Positions 1-12,800 of a stretch of 64,000 nt of DNA are shown here, one piece after another. Location of the stretch: the NCBI RefSeq assembly GCF_037975245.1, contig NC_092576.1:8467501-8531500 (forward strand), in the 5' to 3' direction. Made by a program: the position numbers and the translations under genes. The DNA is from Apostichopus japonicus (lineage: Eukaryota > Echinodermata > Holothuroidea > Aspidochirotida > Stichopodidae). Numbering within the stretch: position 1 is the stretch's first letter; every line of letters starts with the position of its first letter. The notes beneath the pieces are model-generated. The model was not told where the DNA came from. It ran no database searches and worked only from the letters and a program-made list of their open reading frames with translations.

Positions 1-139
1 ACTGTGAAGGAGAACTTAGACCTTTACTATACATTAAACTGCACTATGTTTAAAATGCAGAGACAGGCAGTAACATAAGCCCTCGGCATAAGGCAACCTC
101 TCCTTACCCGTCCTCCCCCCCCCCATCCCCTTCCTTCCA

Positions 140-649
140 CTCCCCCTCTTCCAAATATTCTGCTGTATTTTACATCCACCACACTCACCTCTACTTTATG
201 CACGTCCTCCACATCCTTACCAGTTTTCCATCCCCCATCCCCACCTTCCTCTCCACCCCTCCCCTTACAAAAATTCTGCTGTATTTTACATCCACCACAC
301 TAACCTCTACTTTATGCACGTCCTCCACATCCTTACCAGTTTTCCCTTTCCATCCCTCCTCCCCCACCCTCTTCCTCTCCACCCCCTCTAAATATTCTGC
401 TGTATTTTAATTTCACCACACTCGCCTCTACTTTATCTACATGCTCCACATCGTTACCAGTTTGCCCTCCCCCTCCCCCATCCCCTTCCTCTCCCCCTTC
501 CAAATATTCTGCTGTATTTTACATCCACCACACTCACCTCTACTTTATGCACATCCTCCACATCCTTACCAGTTTTCCCTCCCCCTCCCCTTCCTCTCCA
601 CACCTCCCGCTCTAAATATTCCTCTCTATTTTACTTCCTTCACACTCAC
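140..649 (-). repeat. Minisatellite of 112-121 bp carrying the exon 3' end and donor
   Basis: Four tandem units lie downstream of the PLAT 13 exon. The motif CTCTACTTTATGCAC (minus strand: exon end plus GTGAGT) recurs at 189, 305, 426 and 538, and in the real exon at 650. Each unit therefore holds a copy of the last ~25 bp of the exon and its 5' splice site, followed by a C-rich tract (G-rich on the coding strand). Confidence 0.9.
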
Positions 650-858
650 CTCTACTTTATGCACGTCCTCCACATCTGGTGCTTCTATTGAGAATGTCTC
701 TACAGATGCTGGCTCAAATTTGCTCTTGTTCATCAGCTGCAGGGGCATCTTCCCTGTGGCTTTCTTCTTCTTTGCTCCGATGATGTTGATGAAGACGTTA
801 GCCTCGGTTCCCATGTCTGCCTCCTTACCGGTGGTTAGCCGTATCGTGTACGGGATTG
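650..858 (-). CDS. LOXHD1: LOXHD1-like PLAT domain 13, first exon (domain incomplete)
   Basis: Encodes [40 protein letters not shown] and [20 protein letters not shown] up to HKVE. The acceptor is CTCTTACAG and the donor GAG|GTGAGTGTG. It is the N-terminal half of a PLAT domain; the rest lies beyond the left edge. The last bases of the exon and its donor are copied four more times in the minisatellite immediately downstream. Confidence 0.9.
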
Positions 859-3800
859 CTGTAAGAGGAGAAATCAACGGACATCATCGTCATGTCACGA
901 AATATGGGCGACCGACGCTGATACACAAAACGTACCATTTAGGAATATTATTACAACATAATGAAAAATAAACGTATGAACATGCGTGGAAAGAGAGTTG
1001 TCAACATGGCCAGAGAGAAAGTTGTCAACATGGTGAGATTATATTTCGACAGAATGAGATGGAAAGATGGTAACCTAGCTACAGAGAAATATATAAAATA
1101 AAATAAAAAGTCTGGGGCAGGAAGATTTCTGAAGATATATGATTGGGTAGAAATGAGTCAACATGGTGAGAACAAGGTGACAACATGGTCAGATTGGTAA
1201 CATGTTCAAATGGAAATACAAAATGTCAACATGGTGAGATACATTTCAACAATATGAGCTGGAAAGATGGTAGCCTATCTAGAAAGAATAATACAAAGAC
1301 TATGCAGAGAAATAAAAGTCAACATGGAGAGATAAGGTGACAACATGGCCACATTTGATAATGTATGAATGGCTGTATAATTCAACGACAAATTATCATC
1401 ACGGTGAGACAAAAGCGTGACTACGGCGAGGAGGAACATCTTGACCAAAACACACACATGATCAGACAAAACGGCTTCCAAGAGAACAAATAACTGTGGT
1501 AAGGTGAGCAGTAAACACACTGAATGAACGGACTTAGAAAGTTGTGTACAGTAGGCCTACCTCTTGGTAAGTTGTGTACAGTAGGCCTACCTCTTGGTAA
1601 GTTGTGTACAGTAGGCCTACCTCTTGGTAAGTTGTGTACAGTAGGCCTACCTCTTGGTAAGTTGTGTACAGTAGGCCTACCTCTTGGTAAGTTGTTTACA
1701 GTAGGCCTACCTCTTGGTAAGTTGTTTACAGTAGGCCTACCTCTTGGTAAGTTGTGTACAGTAGGCCTAGCTCTTGGTAAGTTGTGTACAGTAGGCCTAG
1801 CTCTTGGTAAGTTGTGTACAGTAGGCCTACCTCTCTGATGAGTGTCAGAAGCAGGAGACTGCATGGGGTCAATGTACTTACTTTGTTCATCAAATACAGG
1901 CATCTCAAGACCAGACTTTCTCCTGGTAAGAGACGGAGGGCTTTCGGATATTCCTGACTTTAACGACTCTCTCGACTTGGTTCGGTGGAGGGTGCTCATG
2001 GTACTGGTGCTAGATATATCCCCCTCATAGCCCTAACAAAAAATGATCATAAAAAAAAATATATAGAATTCATACAAAACTTACTTCACCAGAATATCTT
2101 ATGCTTTATGTATGAACACAGACTTTGGACAAGAATAATTGGTCTCAAAGACAATGATAGTTCCTCCTTTTCAACAAACAATTTCCAAGAATTTACTCAG
2201 CAAACTACACCAGGACCCACAAAATTAGCAGAAGATTTGGATCATGATGTCACTTTACAAAGGTAATAAAACTGGTTTAGAGTGCAGGGTAATTAACATG
2301 GAATCTAATGAATAAAGGAGATATAGTCTAACAATGCACCAACTGGACGGCTGTTAAAGATCCATAACAGATGGTATAAACATATTATTAGCTGGTTCCA
2401 TATGAAAGATGACTTCCACTTGCCATCAGATACGCCCTATATATGATGTGGAAAATCATGAGAAAGTGTGAATCTGAAGAGAACCTTAAACAAGGGAGGG
2501 AGAGTAACTGCTGATATTATAAAAGTTATTTATTAATTCCAATAACTTAATTTAAAAGAAAAGCAGTTACTTTTTGTAATACAATAAGTCTAATTTAGAA
2601 GCTTAAAAAAGAGGTATATCTTAACAGAAACCAGTTATATTAAAAACAAGCAATTATTTTAATGAAGTTACTAAACAGATGAGTATTAATTACCTTGACG
2701 TAAATGCTTCTCTGTAATTTCCCATCGTCCTTTGATTTCCCGATCCATCTCTCACAGTGGAAGGGGAACATTTCCCCATCGTCATCAAAGACTTCCACTT
2801 TATCCAAAAACCAGGATGCATTCAGTCCCGAGTTGTCATGTCGTATCTTGACTTTAAACGGTTTACCGATGTCGACAGCTTCCACAGAAAATTTATCACA
2901 CTGTTAGGTCGGAAAGGAAATGAATGCAAAAGAATTTATGAGAAAAAATTAATAAATAAAATAGAGTAGAATAAAGTGAAATAAAATTTAAAAAATTAAA
3001 ATGAAATAAAATAATAAAAAATAAAAAAATGAAAAAAATTAAATGAAATAAAATGATAAAAAATAACTAAGTATATTAACATTTTGAAAGAGAAAAGTGG
3101 CATTAATATGCAATGTTGCCTACACCTCAAAACGGACAAATATTATTTCAATAATGAGTAAATTAAATAGAATTTATGTTTTAATTGCACTAAGTGAATT
3201 TTATTCATTTAAAAGTCTTTGTAAAAATGACATGAAAGAGAATAATGCAAGTAAACTTGTGTACAACATTCATATATCCAAATAAGAAAACATTCTAAGA
3301 TCCTCATTTTAAAGGAGTATGCAGGACTTTAATCAGCTGCTATTATCACACTAAGCAGAAACCACAATATTGACAGTATCAGATAATAACATTAATGATA
3401 GTCTCCTTATAAGTACCTTTCAGAGTCAAGTTAATCTTCATGAATTATACTAAGACAATCTCTGATGTTTTTCGCTGTTTGTTTTACTTGTGTGTGGGTG
3501 TTTATGTTCGTACGTACGTGTTTGTATGCATGTGTGTCTCTGTATTTGTATATGTATGTGTGTGTGTGGGTATTTGTATGTGTATGTATGTATGTACTTT
3601 TTTGCACGTGTGTAAGTGTGAGTTTTGTATTCACTGAAGGTTCGTTTTTCTGGATGTGTAAACATATATTTCGGTATAAGAGGAGAAGAAGAAATACTCA
3701 ATTCAGAATCAATTTTTGCATTATGTAAATAATTCCTTTGTATCATTCAGATGACATACCTATGTTGTTATCAGAACTCTAAATATAATCGATGTACCAT

Positions 3801-6800
3801 ATACATGTTTAATAATCGTGAATAAATGAGATCGAAAAAAAAATATATATATATTTATATACTAAGACACAAACACAACATTGACAGTATCAAATCAGAA
3901 AACGTTCTAAGATCCTTTAAACGCACATTCAGGACTTAACTTAGCTGCAAGAATCAATGTAAGATGCATACACAAGCTAATGTGTATGTTTAAATACCCT
4001 TTCTTTAGGCACTTACATGACCTCTCTCTCAAACTTATCGGTGTAAGAATCAATGTAAGATGCATACACAAGCTAATGTGTATGTTTAAATACACTTTCT
4101 TTAGGCACTTACATGACCTCTCTCTCAAACTTATCGGTGTAAGAATCAATGTAAGATGCATACACAAGCTAATGTGTATGTTTAAATACACTTTCTTTAG
4201 GCACTTACATGACCTCTCTCTCAAACTTATCGGTGTAAGAATCAATGTAAGATGCATACACAAGCTAATGTGTATGTTTAAATACACTTTCTTTAGGCAC
4301 TTACATGACCTCTCTCTCAAACTTATCTGTGTAAGAATCAATGTAAGATGCATACACAAGCTAATGTGTATGTTTAAATACACTTTCTTTAGGCACTTAC
4401 ATGACCTCTCAAACTTATCGATGTAAGAATCAATGTAAGGTGCATACACAAGTTAATGTGTATTTTAAATACCCTTTCTTTAGGCACTTACATGTCCTCT
4501 CTCAAACTTATCGGTGTAAGTCTCTGAGTTCCGCAGCTGTCTCTCGCCGGTGTCTCCGTTCTCACCGTACACAGAGATGAATACATTAGCATCCGTACCG
4601 GCCCGGAACACATCACCGGTGTACACATGAATCTTGTATTGACGAGCTGTGTAGGCCAAGATAAATAACACAACCAACAGCGTTAAAGCAAAGGGACAAA
4701 AGGAAACAAAAGTAATAATAATAAAAATATATATATATATAAAAAAATAATAATAATAAAATAAAATAAAATAATATAAAATAAAATAAAATAAAATAAA
4801 ATAAAATAAATAAAATAAAATAAAATAAAATAAAATAAAATAAAATAAAATAAAATAAAATAAAATAAAATAAAATAATATATTATAAAATAAAATAAAA
4901 TAAAATAAAATAAAATAAAATAAAATAAAATAAAATAAAATAAAATAAAATAAAATAAAATAAGCAAGGCAAGGTATAGGAATCTGAGCTAGAGTATAAG
5001 ACCAGTACGAACTCACAAAACGTCTGCTAGAAAAATCACAATTCAAAGAAAATGGATAATCCCAAATGGTAACCTGGTACCTTATTTTTGGGTCTTTACC
5101 TGTCAGCGTATCCTGTTTGATCTCTTTAGTCTTCGTGCTGCCATCTTTCCGGACCTTCTCCTCCATAACTTGCTGCGGTACCAGTTCTCTGACTATCTCT
5201 CCGTCATCCTCTTTACGAGACAACCATCGATTACAGGGAAACACATAGGTACGGGAACCCTGCAAGGAAAGTAGAATTATCACATTTGGAACTTTAATTA
5301 TCCAGATCCTATTGATCCTGATTAATCTTTTCGTGATTTCATGTTCCATACAGGAATTAATGCTAAACAAAATGTAGCTTTGTTAAAGTTGGCATGTAGT
5401 TTAATACAGTGCAAAATGACAAATACACACACACACAGGAGCTGCATGATTTTTACAGTGGCCTACTTCATTTCACAAGTTTGAAACATATTATACAGTC
5501 AATTAAAAGGAACTTCTTACACTATAGGCCTAATGTAGGTGAGAGAGTTAATACAGTTAATGGGACTTAAACTCACATTGGGAAAACCTCAGATAGCCAT
5601 ATATGTCCAGATAATCAAGATTTTCACGGTATATCACAAATATATTCAACTAGGTAGAAGTTAATCTCTTACTTGGCTCAAGGACCAATTGCCTAACCAT
5701 TTATGCAAGATATATTTTTTTCATTCATTTATTTATTTGTTCTATCACAACATAAGTATGACATATGAAATAGAAGGAGATAAGAAACAAAACTTGTGAA
5801 AGGAAGTGTACTATAGGGCTTGTCGGGTAGTGACACTCCTAAAAAAAAATACAGAACTTTGCATATAGAAAAGAGAACCAAAAGAACAAAACAAACAGAA
5901 ACCACCCCTTCCTCTCCCTTCCCTCACCCCCCCCCAGTCATATATAACATATATAACATCAAACAGGTCTGTATTTGCTGGATTTAATCACCACCTTCAC
6001 TCAATCACACCATCTTTGAATCCCTCATTTGATGATCTCTCACCTTGTTGCCGTCCAATAATTTCCTCACTTCTACTTTGTTGAGATGCCACGCGGCTCC
6101 AAAGCCAGCGTTGTCGTGTCCGATGCGGACCTTCTCAATCATCTCTCCGACATCTTCAAGCTTTTGATAAGAATAGAAAAAAAAAAAACATGGTCCAAAA
6201 TTTAAGCAACATTTGCCTGCCAATAATACCTCATATACACACTATGATAGAATGTCTAGTTTCTTCAAAAACTTACAAATAACATAACTTCCATAATGAA
6301 TTCATTGAACAATGATAGCTTGTAGCCCAGTTTCTTTTCTTGTAGTATTAACCACATGCTTGCAAACCAATCAGATATTTCTAAAATGCCAAATTTTTTA
6401 ATAAAAATGTCGGAAATGTCATAAGTCACATCAAAAATTTTGTCTGAAGAATCTCCTGTGTTCCCTTCAACTTGTGTGTTCAAAGCCCCATGTTCCCTTT
6501 ATTCATAAGTCAAAAACACTTTTGTCCAAAAACTCATGCTTTTGTTTCTTTCACATGCCAACTGAAAATGTTGGTAACATATTCTACTTCAAATTCAACT
6601 ACAACCACCACCCCAATCTGATTCTTTCCAATTTGTTGTATGGTCAATTCAAGTCATAAAGTAACCTTGTCTGATGACCTTGAAGTCTTAACAAAAAAGG
6701 TCAGATTTTTACCTCAACAACGAATTTATCGACCGCATTCCTCTCAAATTTCTCTTTCCGTTCTTTTTTGGTCTGACAGAGGCTGGTTTGACTGGTCAAG

Positions 6801-9800
6801 ACTTCCCTCCCGTACAGGACGATAAAGACGTCCGCATCTGTTCCTGCCCCGGAAACGTCACTGGTATGAACCGTGATCTCATACGGTACATCTAAAAAAA
6901 AAGATAATGGATATTTAACAAACCTGTTGAAAACATCAGTCTAATTGTAGATATTAAAGGGCTGTCCAGGAGGAGGGGGTGGCGGAGGAAGAGGTGTTGG
7001 GGGAGGTGGAGGTGGTGGGGAGGAGGTGGTGGAGGTGGTGGTGGAGGAGGAGGTGGTGGGGGATGTGATGGAGGAGGGGGTGTGGGAGGTGGTGGAGGAG
7101 GAGGTGGTGTAGGAGGTGGTAGAGGGGGTGGGGGAGGGGGTGGTGGAGGAAGAGGTGTTGGGAGAGGTGGAGATGGTGGGGAGGAAGTGGAGGAGGTGGT
7201 GGGGATGTGGTGGAGGAGGAGGTGGTGTGGGAGGTGGTAGAGGAGGTGGTGTGGGAGGGGGTGGGGGAGGAGGAGGTGGGAGGAAGAACTAGAGGACATG
7301 GAGGAGGAGATGGTGATGGAGGAGGATGTGGATGAGGAGATAATAGTTTTAAGATTAAAATAGATTTTTATATAGATTAAATATCAATACATAAATATTA
7401 ATAGATTAAAATAGATTTAAATCCTGAATCTTACGTTTTTCGTATTCCTCTGTCCTGCTCTCTACGGGGTACAGTTCTCTCTCTATCTGTCCGTCGTCTT
7501 CTTTCTTGTCCAGCCAGCGTCCGCAAGGGAAACACCAACGCTTTCCCAGAGCGGGGGCGTCAATTTCTACCTTGTCTAACATCCAACCCGCAAACCCACC
7601 CTTGTTGTCATGGCCAATTCTGAGAATTAGAAGAAACAGGACTTTGTTTACAAATAGATCAGATCACAAAAAATGTGTGATCAAAATGACTTATTTTAAA
7701 CTGGGAGTGGGGGGGGGTGGGGGAGTAAACCCTGTTAAAAATAAAATCATTATCTTGGAATTTGTTGTCATTTCACTCACTTGATTTTCTTCAGTTCTCC
7801 GATGTTAACCGCCTCGATGATAAATTCGTCCATTTGGCCGGCCTCAAACTTGTTCTTATTGGTCTTTGATGATTTCAAGAAATGCTGACCTGCAAAACAG
7901 AAAAAGAAAAATTGAAATAATAAAATTCTAGATGATTCTTACAAAAGGGTGGCAATATATCTTCCAAATTTTTGAAAGCAATATGGCAGCAATCTCTGTA
8001 AATTTGGTTAGGAAGCAATGAGGAAAATCCAGAACAGTGAAAAAAATCCCAACCTCCACCTTACATTTGTTATTACATAGCAGTGTTCCTTACATAATTA
8101 CTTACAAAACTACCTTATATCATATACTAGAATTTTACCAGTATCATCATTTTCTTCATACAGGTTGATGTAGACATTAACATTGGTACCAGCTCCTTTT
8201 ACATTTGTTATTACATCGCAGTGTTCCTTACACAATTACTTACATAACTACCTTACATGATATACTGGAATCTTACCTGTATCATCATTTTCTCCATACA
8301 GGTTAACATAGATGTTAGCATCAGTACCAGCTCCTCTGACGTTTGACGTTATTTCATAATTACTTACATAACTAGCTGACACTACATACTAGAATCTTAC
8401 CTGTATCATCATTTTCTCCATACAGGTTAACATAGATGTTAGCATCAGTACCAGCTCCTCTGATGTTTGACGTTATTTCATGATTACTTACATAACTAGC
8501 TGACAATACATACTAGAATCTTACCTGTATCATCATTTTCTCCATACAGGGTAACATAGATGTTAGCATCAGTACCAGCTCCTCTGATGTTTGACGTTAT
8601 TTCATAGTTACTTACATAACTAGCTTACAATACATACTAGAATCATACCAGTATCATCATTTTCTTCATACAGGTTAACATAGACGTTGTTAGCATCAGT
8701 ACCAGCCCCTCTGATATTTGTTGTTATTACATAATTACTTACATAACTACCTTATACTACATACTAGAATCTTACCAGTATCATCATTTTCTCCATACAG
8801 GTTAACATAGATGTTAGCATCAGTACCAGCTCCTCTGACGTTTGACGTTATAACATAGTTACTTACATAACTAGCTTACAATACATACTAGAATCATACC
8901 AGTATCATCATTTTCTCCATACAGGTTGACGTAGATGTTAGCATCAGTACCAGCTCCTCTGACGTTTGACGTTATTACATAATTACTTACATAACTACCT
9001 TACACTGCATACTAGAACCTTACCAGTATCATCATTTTCTCCATACAGGTTGACATAGACGTTAGCATCAGTACCAGCTCCTCTGACGTTCGATGTCGTT
9101 ACATATACATGATACGTCTCCATTATGGCTGCAGAATAGAGAACAGACAAACCAGCAGTTACTTTACCAGGAATTGTAATTAATAGGATGATATGACCTT
9201 CACATAACTGCAAGTAGGACATTGGTAACTTCCAGCCTATGCTTAATTAAGAGCAGTCGGTTTTATTATCTAAACAATCTGTCAAATTTCTAGTAAAGTA
9301 CCAATTTATTCTCCAAAGTTGAAGACAATCAACAAGATCATCCCTACATCAAATGAGACTGCTGCATAAGAAACATTACTCAGATACAGACTACGTGTTC
9401 AAGCTTAATTTGTAAACAAGAATGACCAAACCTTATATAACTTACAACATCAATTCAACATCCTAACATCGTGCCAAGTGTCTTTAGGGCAGTATTTGTA
9501 TTCTAGTGTGTACTAGGGCTTGCCCTTGTGGGAAAGGGAATTCTATCTGTATTTGTATTATAGTGTGTACTTGTGTTCGCCCCTGTGGGAAAGGGAATTC
9601 TATCTGTATTTGTATTCTAGTGTGAATGGGTGTTCGCTCCTGTGGGAAGTGGAATTCTATCTGTATTTGTATTCTAGTGCGTATTTGTGTTTGCCCCTGT
9701 GGGAAGTGGAATTCTATCTGTATTTGTATTCTAGTGTGAATGGGTGTTTGCACCTGTGGGAAGTGGAATTCTATCTGTATTTGTATTCTAGTGTGAATGG

Positions 9801-12800
9801 GTGTTTGCACCTGTGGGAAGGGGAATTCTATCTGTATTTGTATTCTAGTGTGAATGGGTGTTTGCACCTGTGGGAAGGGGAATTCTATGTGTATTTGTAT
9901 TCTAGTTTTATTAGTATTCTATTAGTATTCTATTTGTGTTCGCCCCTGTGGGAAGGGGAATTCAATGTGTATTTGTATTCTGGAGTGTACTTGTGTTCGC
10001 CCCTGTTGGAAGTGGAATTCTATCTGTATTTGTATTCTAGTGCGTATTTGTGTTTGCCCCTGTGGGAAGTGGAATTCTATCTGTATTTGTATTCTAGTGC
10101 GTATTTGTGTTTGCCCCTGTGGGAAGTGGAATTCTATCTGTATTTGTATTCTAGTGTGAATGGGTGTTTGCACCTGTAGGAAGGGGAACTCTATCTGTAT
10201 TTGTATTCTAGTGTGAATGGGTGTTTGCACCTGTGGGAAGGGGAATTCTATGTGTATTTGTATTCTAGTTTTATTAGTATTCTATTTGTGTTCGCCCCTG
10301 TGGGAAGGGGAATTCAATCTGTATTTGTATTCTAGTGTGAATGTATGTTTGCACCTGTGGGAAGGGGAATTCTATCTGTATTTGTATTCTAGTGTGAATG
10401 GGTGTTTGCACCTGTGGGAAGGGGAATTCTATATGTATATTTGTATTCTAGTTTTATTAGTATTCTATTTGTGTTTGCCCCTGTGGGAAGGGGAATTCTA
10501 TGTGTAATTGTATTCTAGTGTGTTCTTGTACTCGCCCATGTGGGAATGGAAATTGTATGTATTCTAGTGTGTACTTGTGTTAACCCTTGTGGGAAGGGGA
10601 ATTCTATGTGTATTTGTACTCATGCTGTTGACCTTGTACTACAGGCCTGTGTGAGGCCCAGAAATGTTGAACTGGAAGTGCACCCCAAAAGTAATTAAAA
10701 GGTTTCCATATCATCAGGAGAAAGAATGCAGAATATATCCTTAATACAAGTTCTATTAAAATCATTTTATCGAAGAAACTCATAATTAACTGTACCTTTA
10801 GTCTCCAGTGCAAGTTCCTCTCGTATTGAGGTGGTGGATTTACTCCTTTGTAGTGACCTCTTGATGACCTCCTGCTCAACAGGAATCAGATCTCGACTGA
10901 TCTGGCCGTCCTCTTTGTCTGTGGCAAGCCATCGTTGACAGGGAAAATACAGCCTAAGGCAGCAAAAGAAGAAAACCCAATGAGTGTGATTTTAAAAGGT
11001 GCATGAAGCAGATCATTCAATATAATTTCTTTCCCTTAAATACAAAAATTCTTGAGGGTTCTATTTGTTTGTATCATAGATTATTGTGTGAAAAATATAA
11101 GAAAAGAAGGAATATGGTCCTGCTAAAACAATGTAAGTTATAAAAGTAGATAATTCTGAATAGATTTAAAAATATTAAGAATATTTATCTTACTATAAAA
11201 TGTGTAAGAAAAAAATAAATATGGCAATTTGTAAATTATGTAAATTGCCTTATTCAAAGGTTGAATGAAAATTAATTGCTTTGCAAGCACATAGAAACAC
11301 AAAATACAAAAGTATTAATAATAATGCATAATTAAAAAAATAAAATAATAATAATTAAAAAAAAAATAATGTATGATATAAATCTTATATAAAGTAAAAT
11401 GAATATTCATTCTAACCTTTTCTCCTTCTTATGATCCTCAATTTCAATTCTATCCAAGAACCAATTAGCTCCCAATCCTGAGTTGTCATGACGAACTTTG
11501 ATCTTTTTCAAAGTGCCTAGATCCGCGGCCTCTAGCTTAAAGATGTCCTCCTACAAGACCAAGAACAGACAATGTTACCGTCTTTTCACAGATGAATTTG
11601 TGGAATGTAAAGGTAGACACAGGGACCGATTTATCCAATATCGCATCACAAAGTGCTATACCAAGTGATCAAGTTGCTAAACAAGTGTGCAGATGTATAG
11701 CAGTCTTCTACATAAGAACTATAATATTCAATGCGGGAAAAGAGTGCCGTCTGAAGTGCCGTCTGAAAAATACTTCACAAAAGTTGAACACTATATTATT
11801 CCCGAGACATGTACAAAGTTATTTAAGCGAAGTGCATGCACGAAACATTCCGACGTTGAGCAAATCTGGTCACACAACAAGACAACTTCAGACTGTAACA
11901 TTGACTCCCCATGCTGCCCCCCTCGCCCCCCTTGCCCCATACCTCCCTCCCAAACAAAAACAGCAACAATAAGATAAGAAAGGCCAGGTATTTACTTTAC
12001 CTGATTTCTCTCAAATTTATTCATATTTGTCTCGGAACTTTTCAGCTGCCGTTCCCCGGAATCTCCGTTGTCGCCATAGATATTGAGAAAGACATTGGCG
12101 TCAGTTCCAGATTGGAAAACGTCCCCCGTGTAGACGTGGAGTGTATATGTATTCACTGCGTATCAAAGTAATAGGAATTAAAAGAAGAAAGAATATGCAT
12201 ACATAATTAATATTTACATAGATTAACTGCTGACAGAAATGAAACTATTTACTTGCAATACTTATAATTTCAAAATTCCAATAAAATTTTAATTTTGGAC
12301 GTTTTCCGATATTATCTTGCAGAGTAAAATTGCTAGGTATCATTTTCCCTCTAAGAGGTTATTTAGTTAACGAACAACTGGAATTTTCCCTCTGCAGATA
12401 CTGTCTCATAACAATTCTGGTTTTAGAACAATACTGTCTCGTAACAATTCTGGTTTTAGAACAATACTGTCTAGTAACAGTTCTGGTTATAGAACAATAC
12501 TGTCTCGTAACAGTTCTGGTTTTAGAACAATACTGTCTCGTAACAATTCTGGTTTTAGAACAATACTGTCTCGTAACAATTCTGGTTTTAGAACAATACT
12601 ATCTATTAACAATTCTGGTTATAGAACAATACTGTCTCGTAACAATTCTGGTTTTAGAACAATACTGTCTAGTAACAATTCTTGTTTGAGCACAATACTG
12701 TCTCGTAACAATTCTGGTTTAGCACAATACAAAATATTTCTTTCAAAATGTTGTAGGGAAACAAACTGAGCCAGGCAGTCTTTTCCAAACATTTCAATTC

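Noticed and set aside
1524-1999. Repetitive ORFs on both strands over the 30-bp array
   Set aside because: They exist only because the period is divisible by three. No initiation or splicing context supports translation; the real coding part is the linker exon at its right side.
3907-4449. 148-180-residue ORFs on both strands
   Set aside because: They are read-through of the 96-bp minisatellite, which includes copied splice sites rather than a gene.
6892-7299. Proline-rich ORF on the minus strand
   Set aside because: Translation of the GGAGGT repeat. It runs out of PLAT 11 exon context and has no splice support.
9484-10507. Long ORFs on both strands over the 57-bp array
   Set aside because: Same reason: the period is a multiple of three. 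Peptides are simple repeats and lie in an intron.
11592-11977. Plus-strand ORF of 126 residues
   Set aside because: It lies in an intron of the minus-strand gene, has no recognisable domain and no matching splice or conservation evidence.
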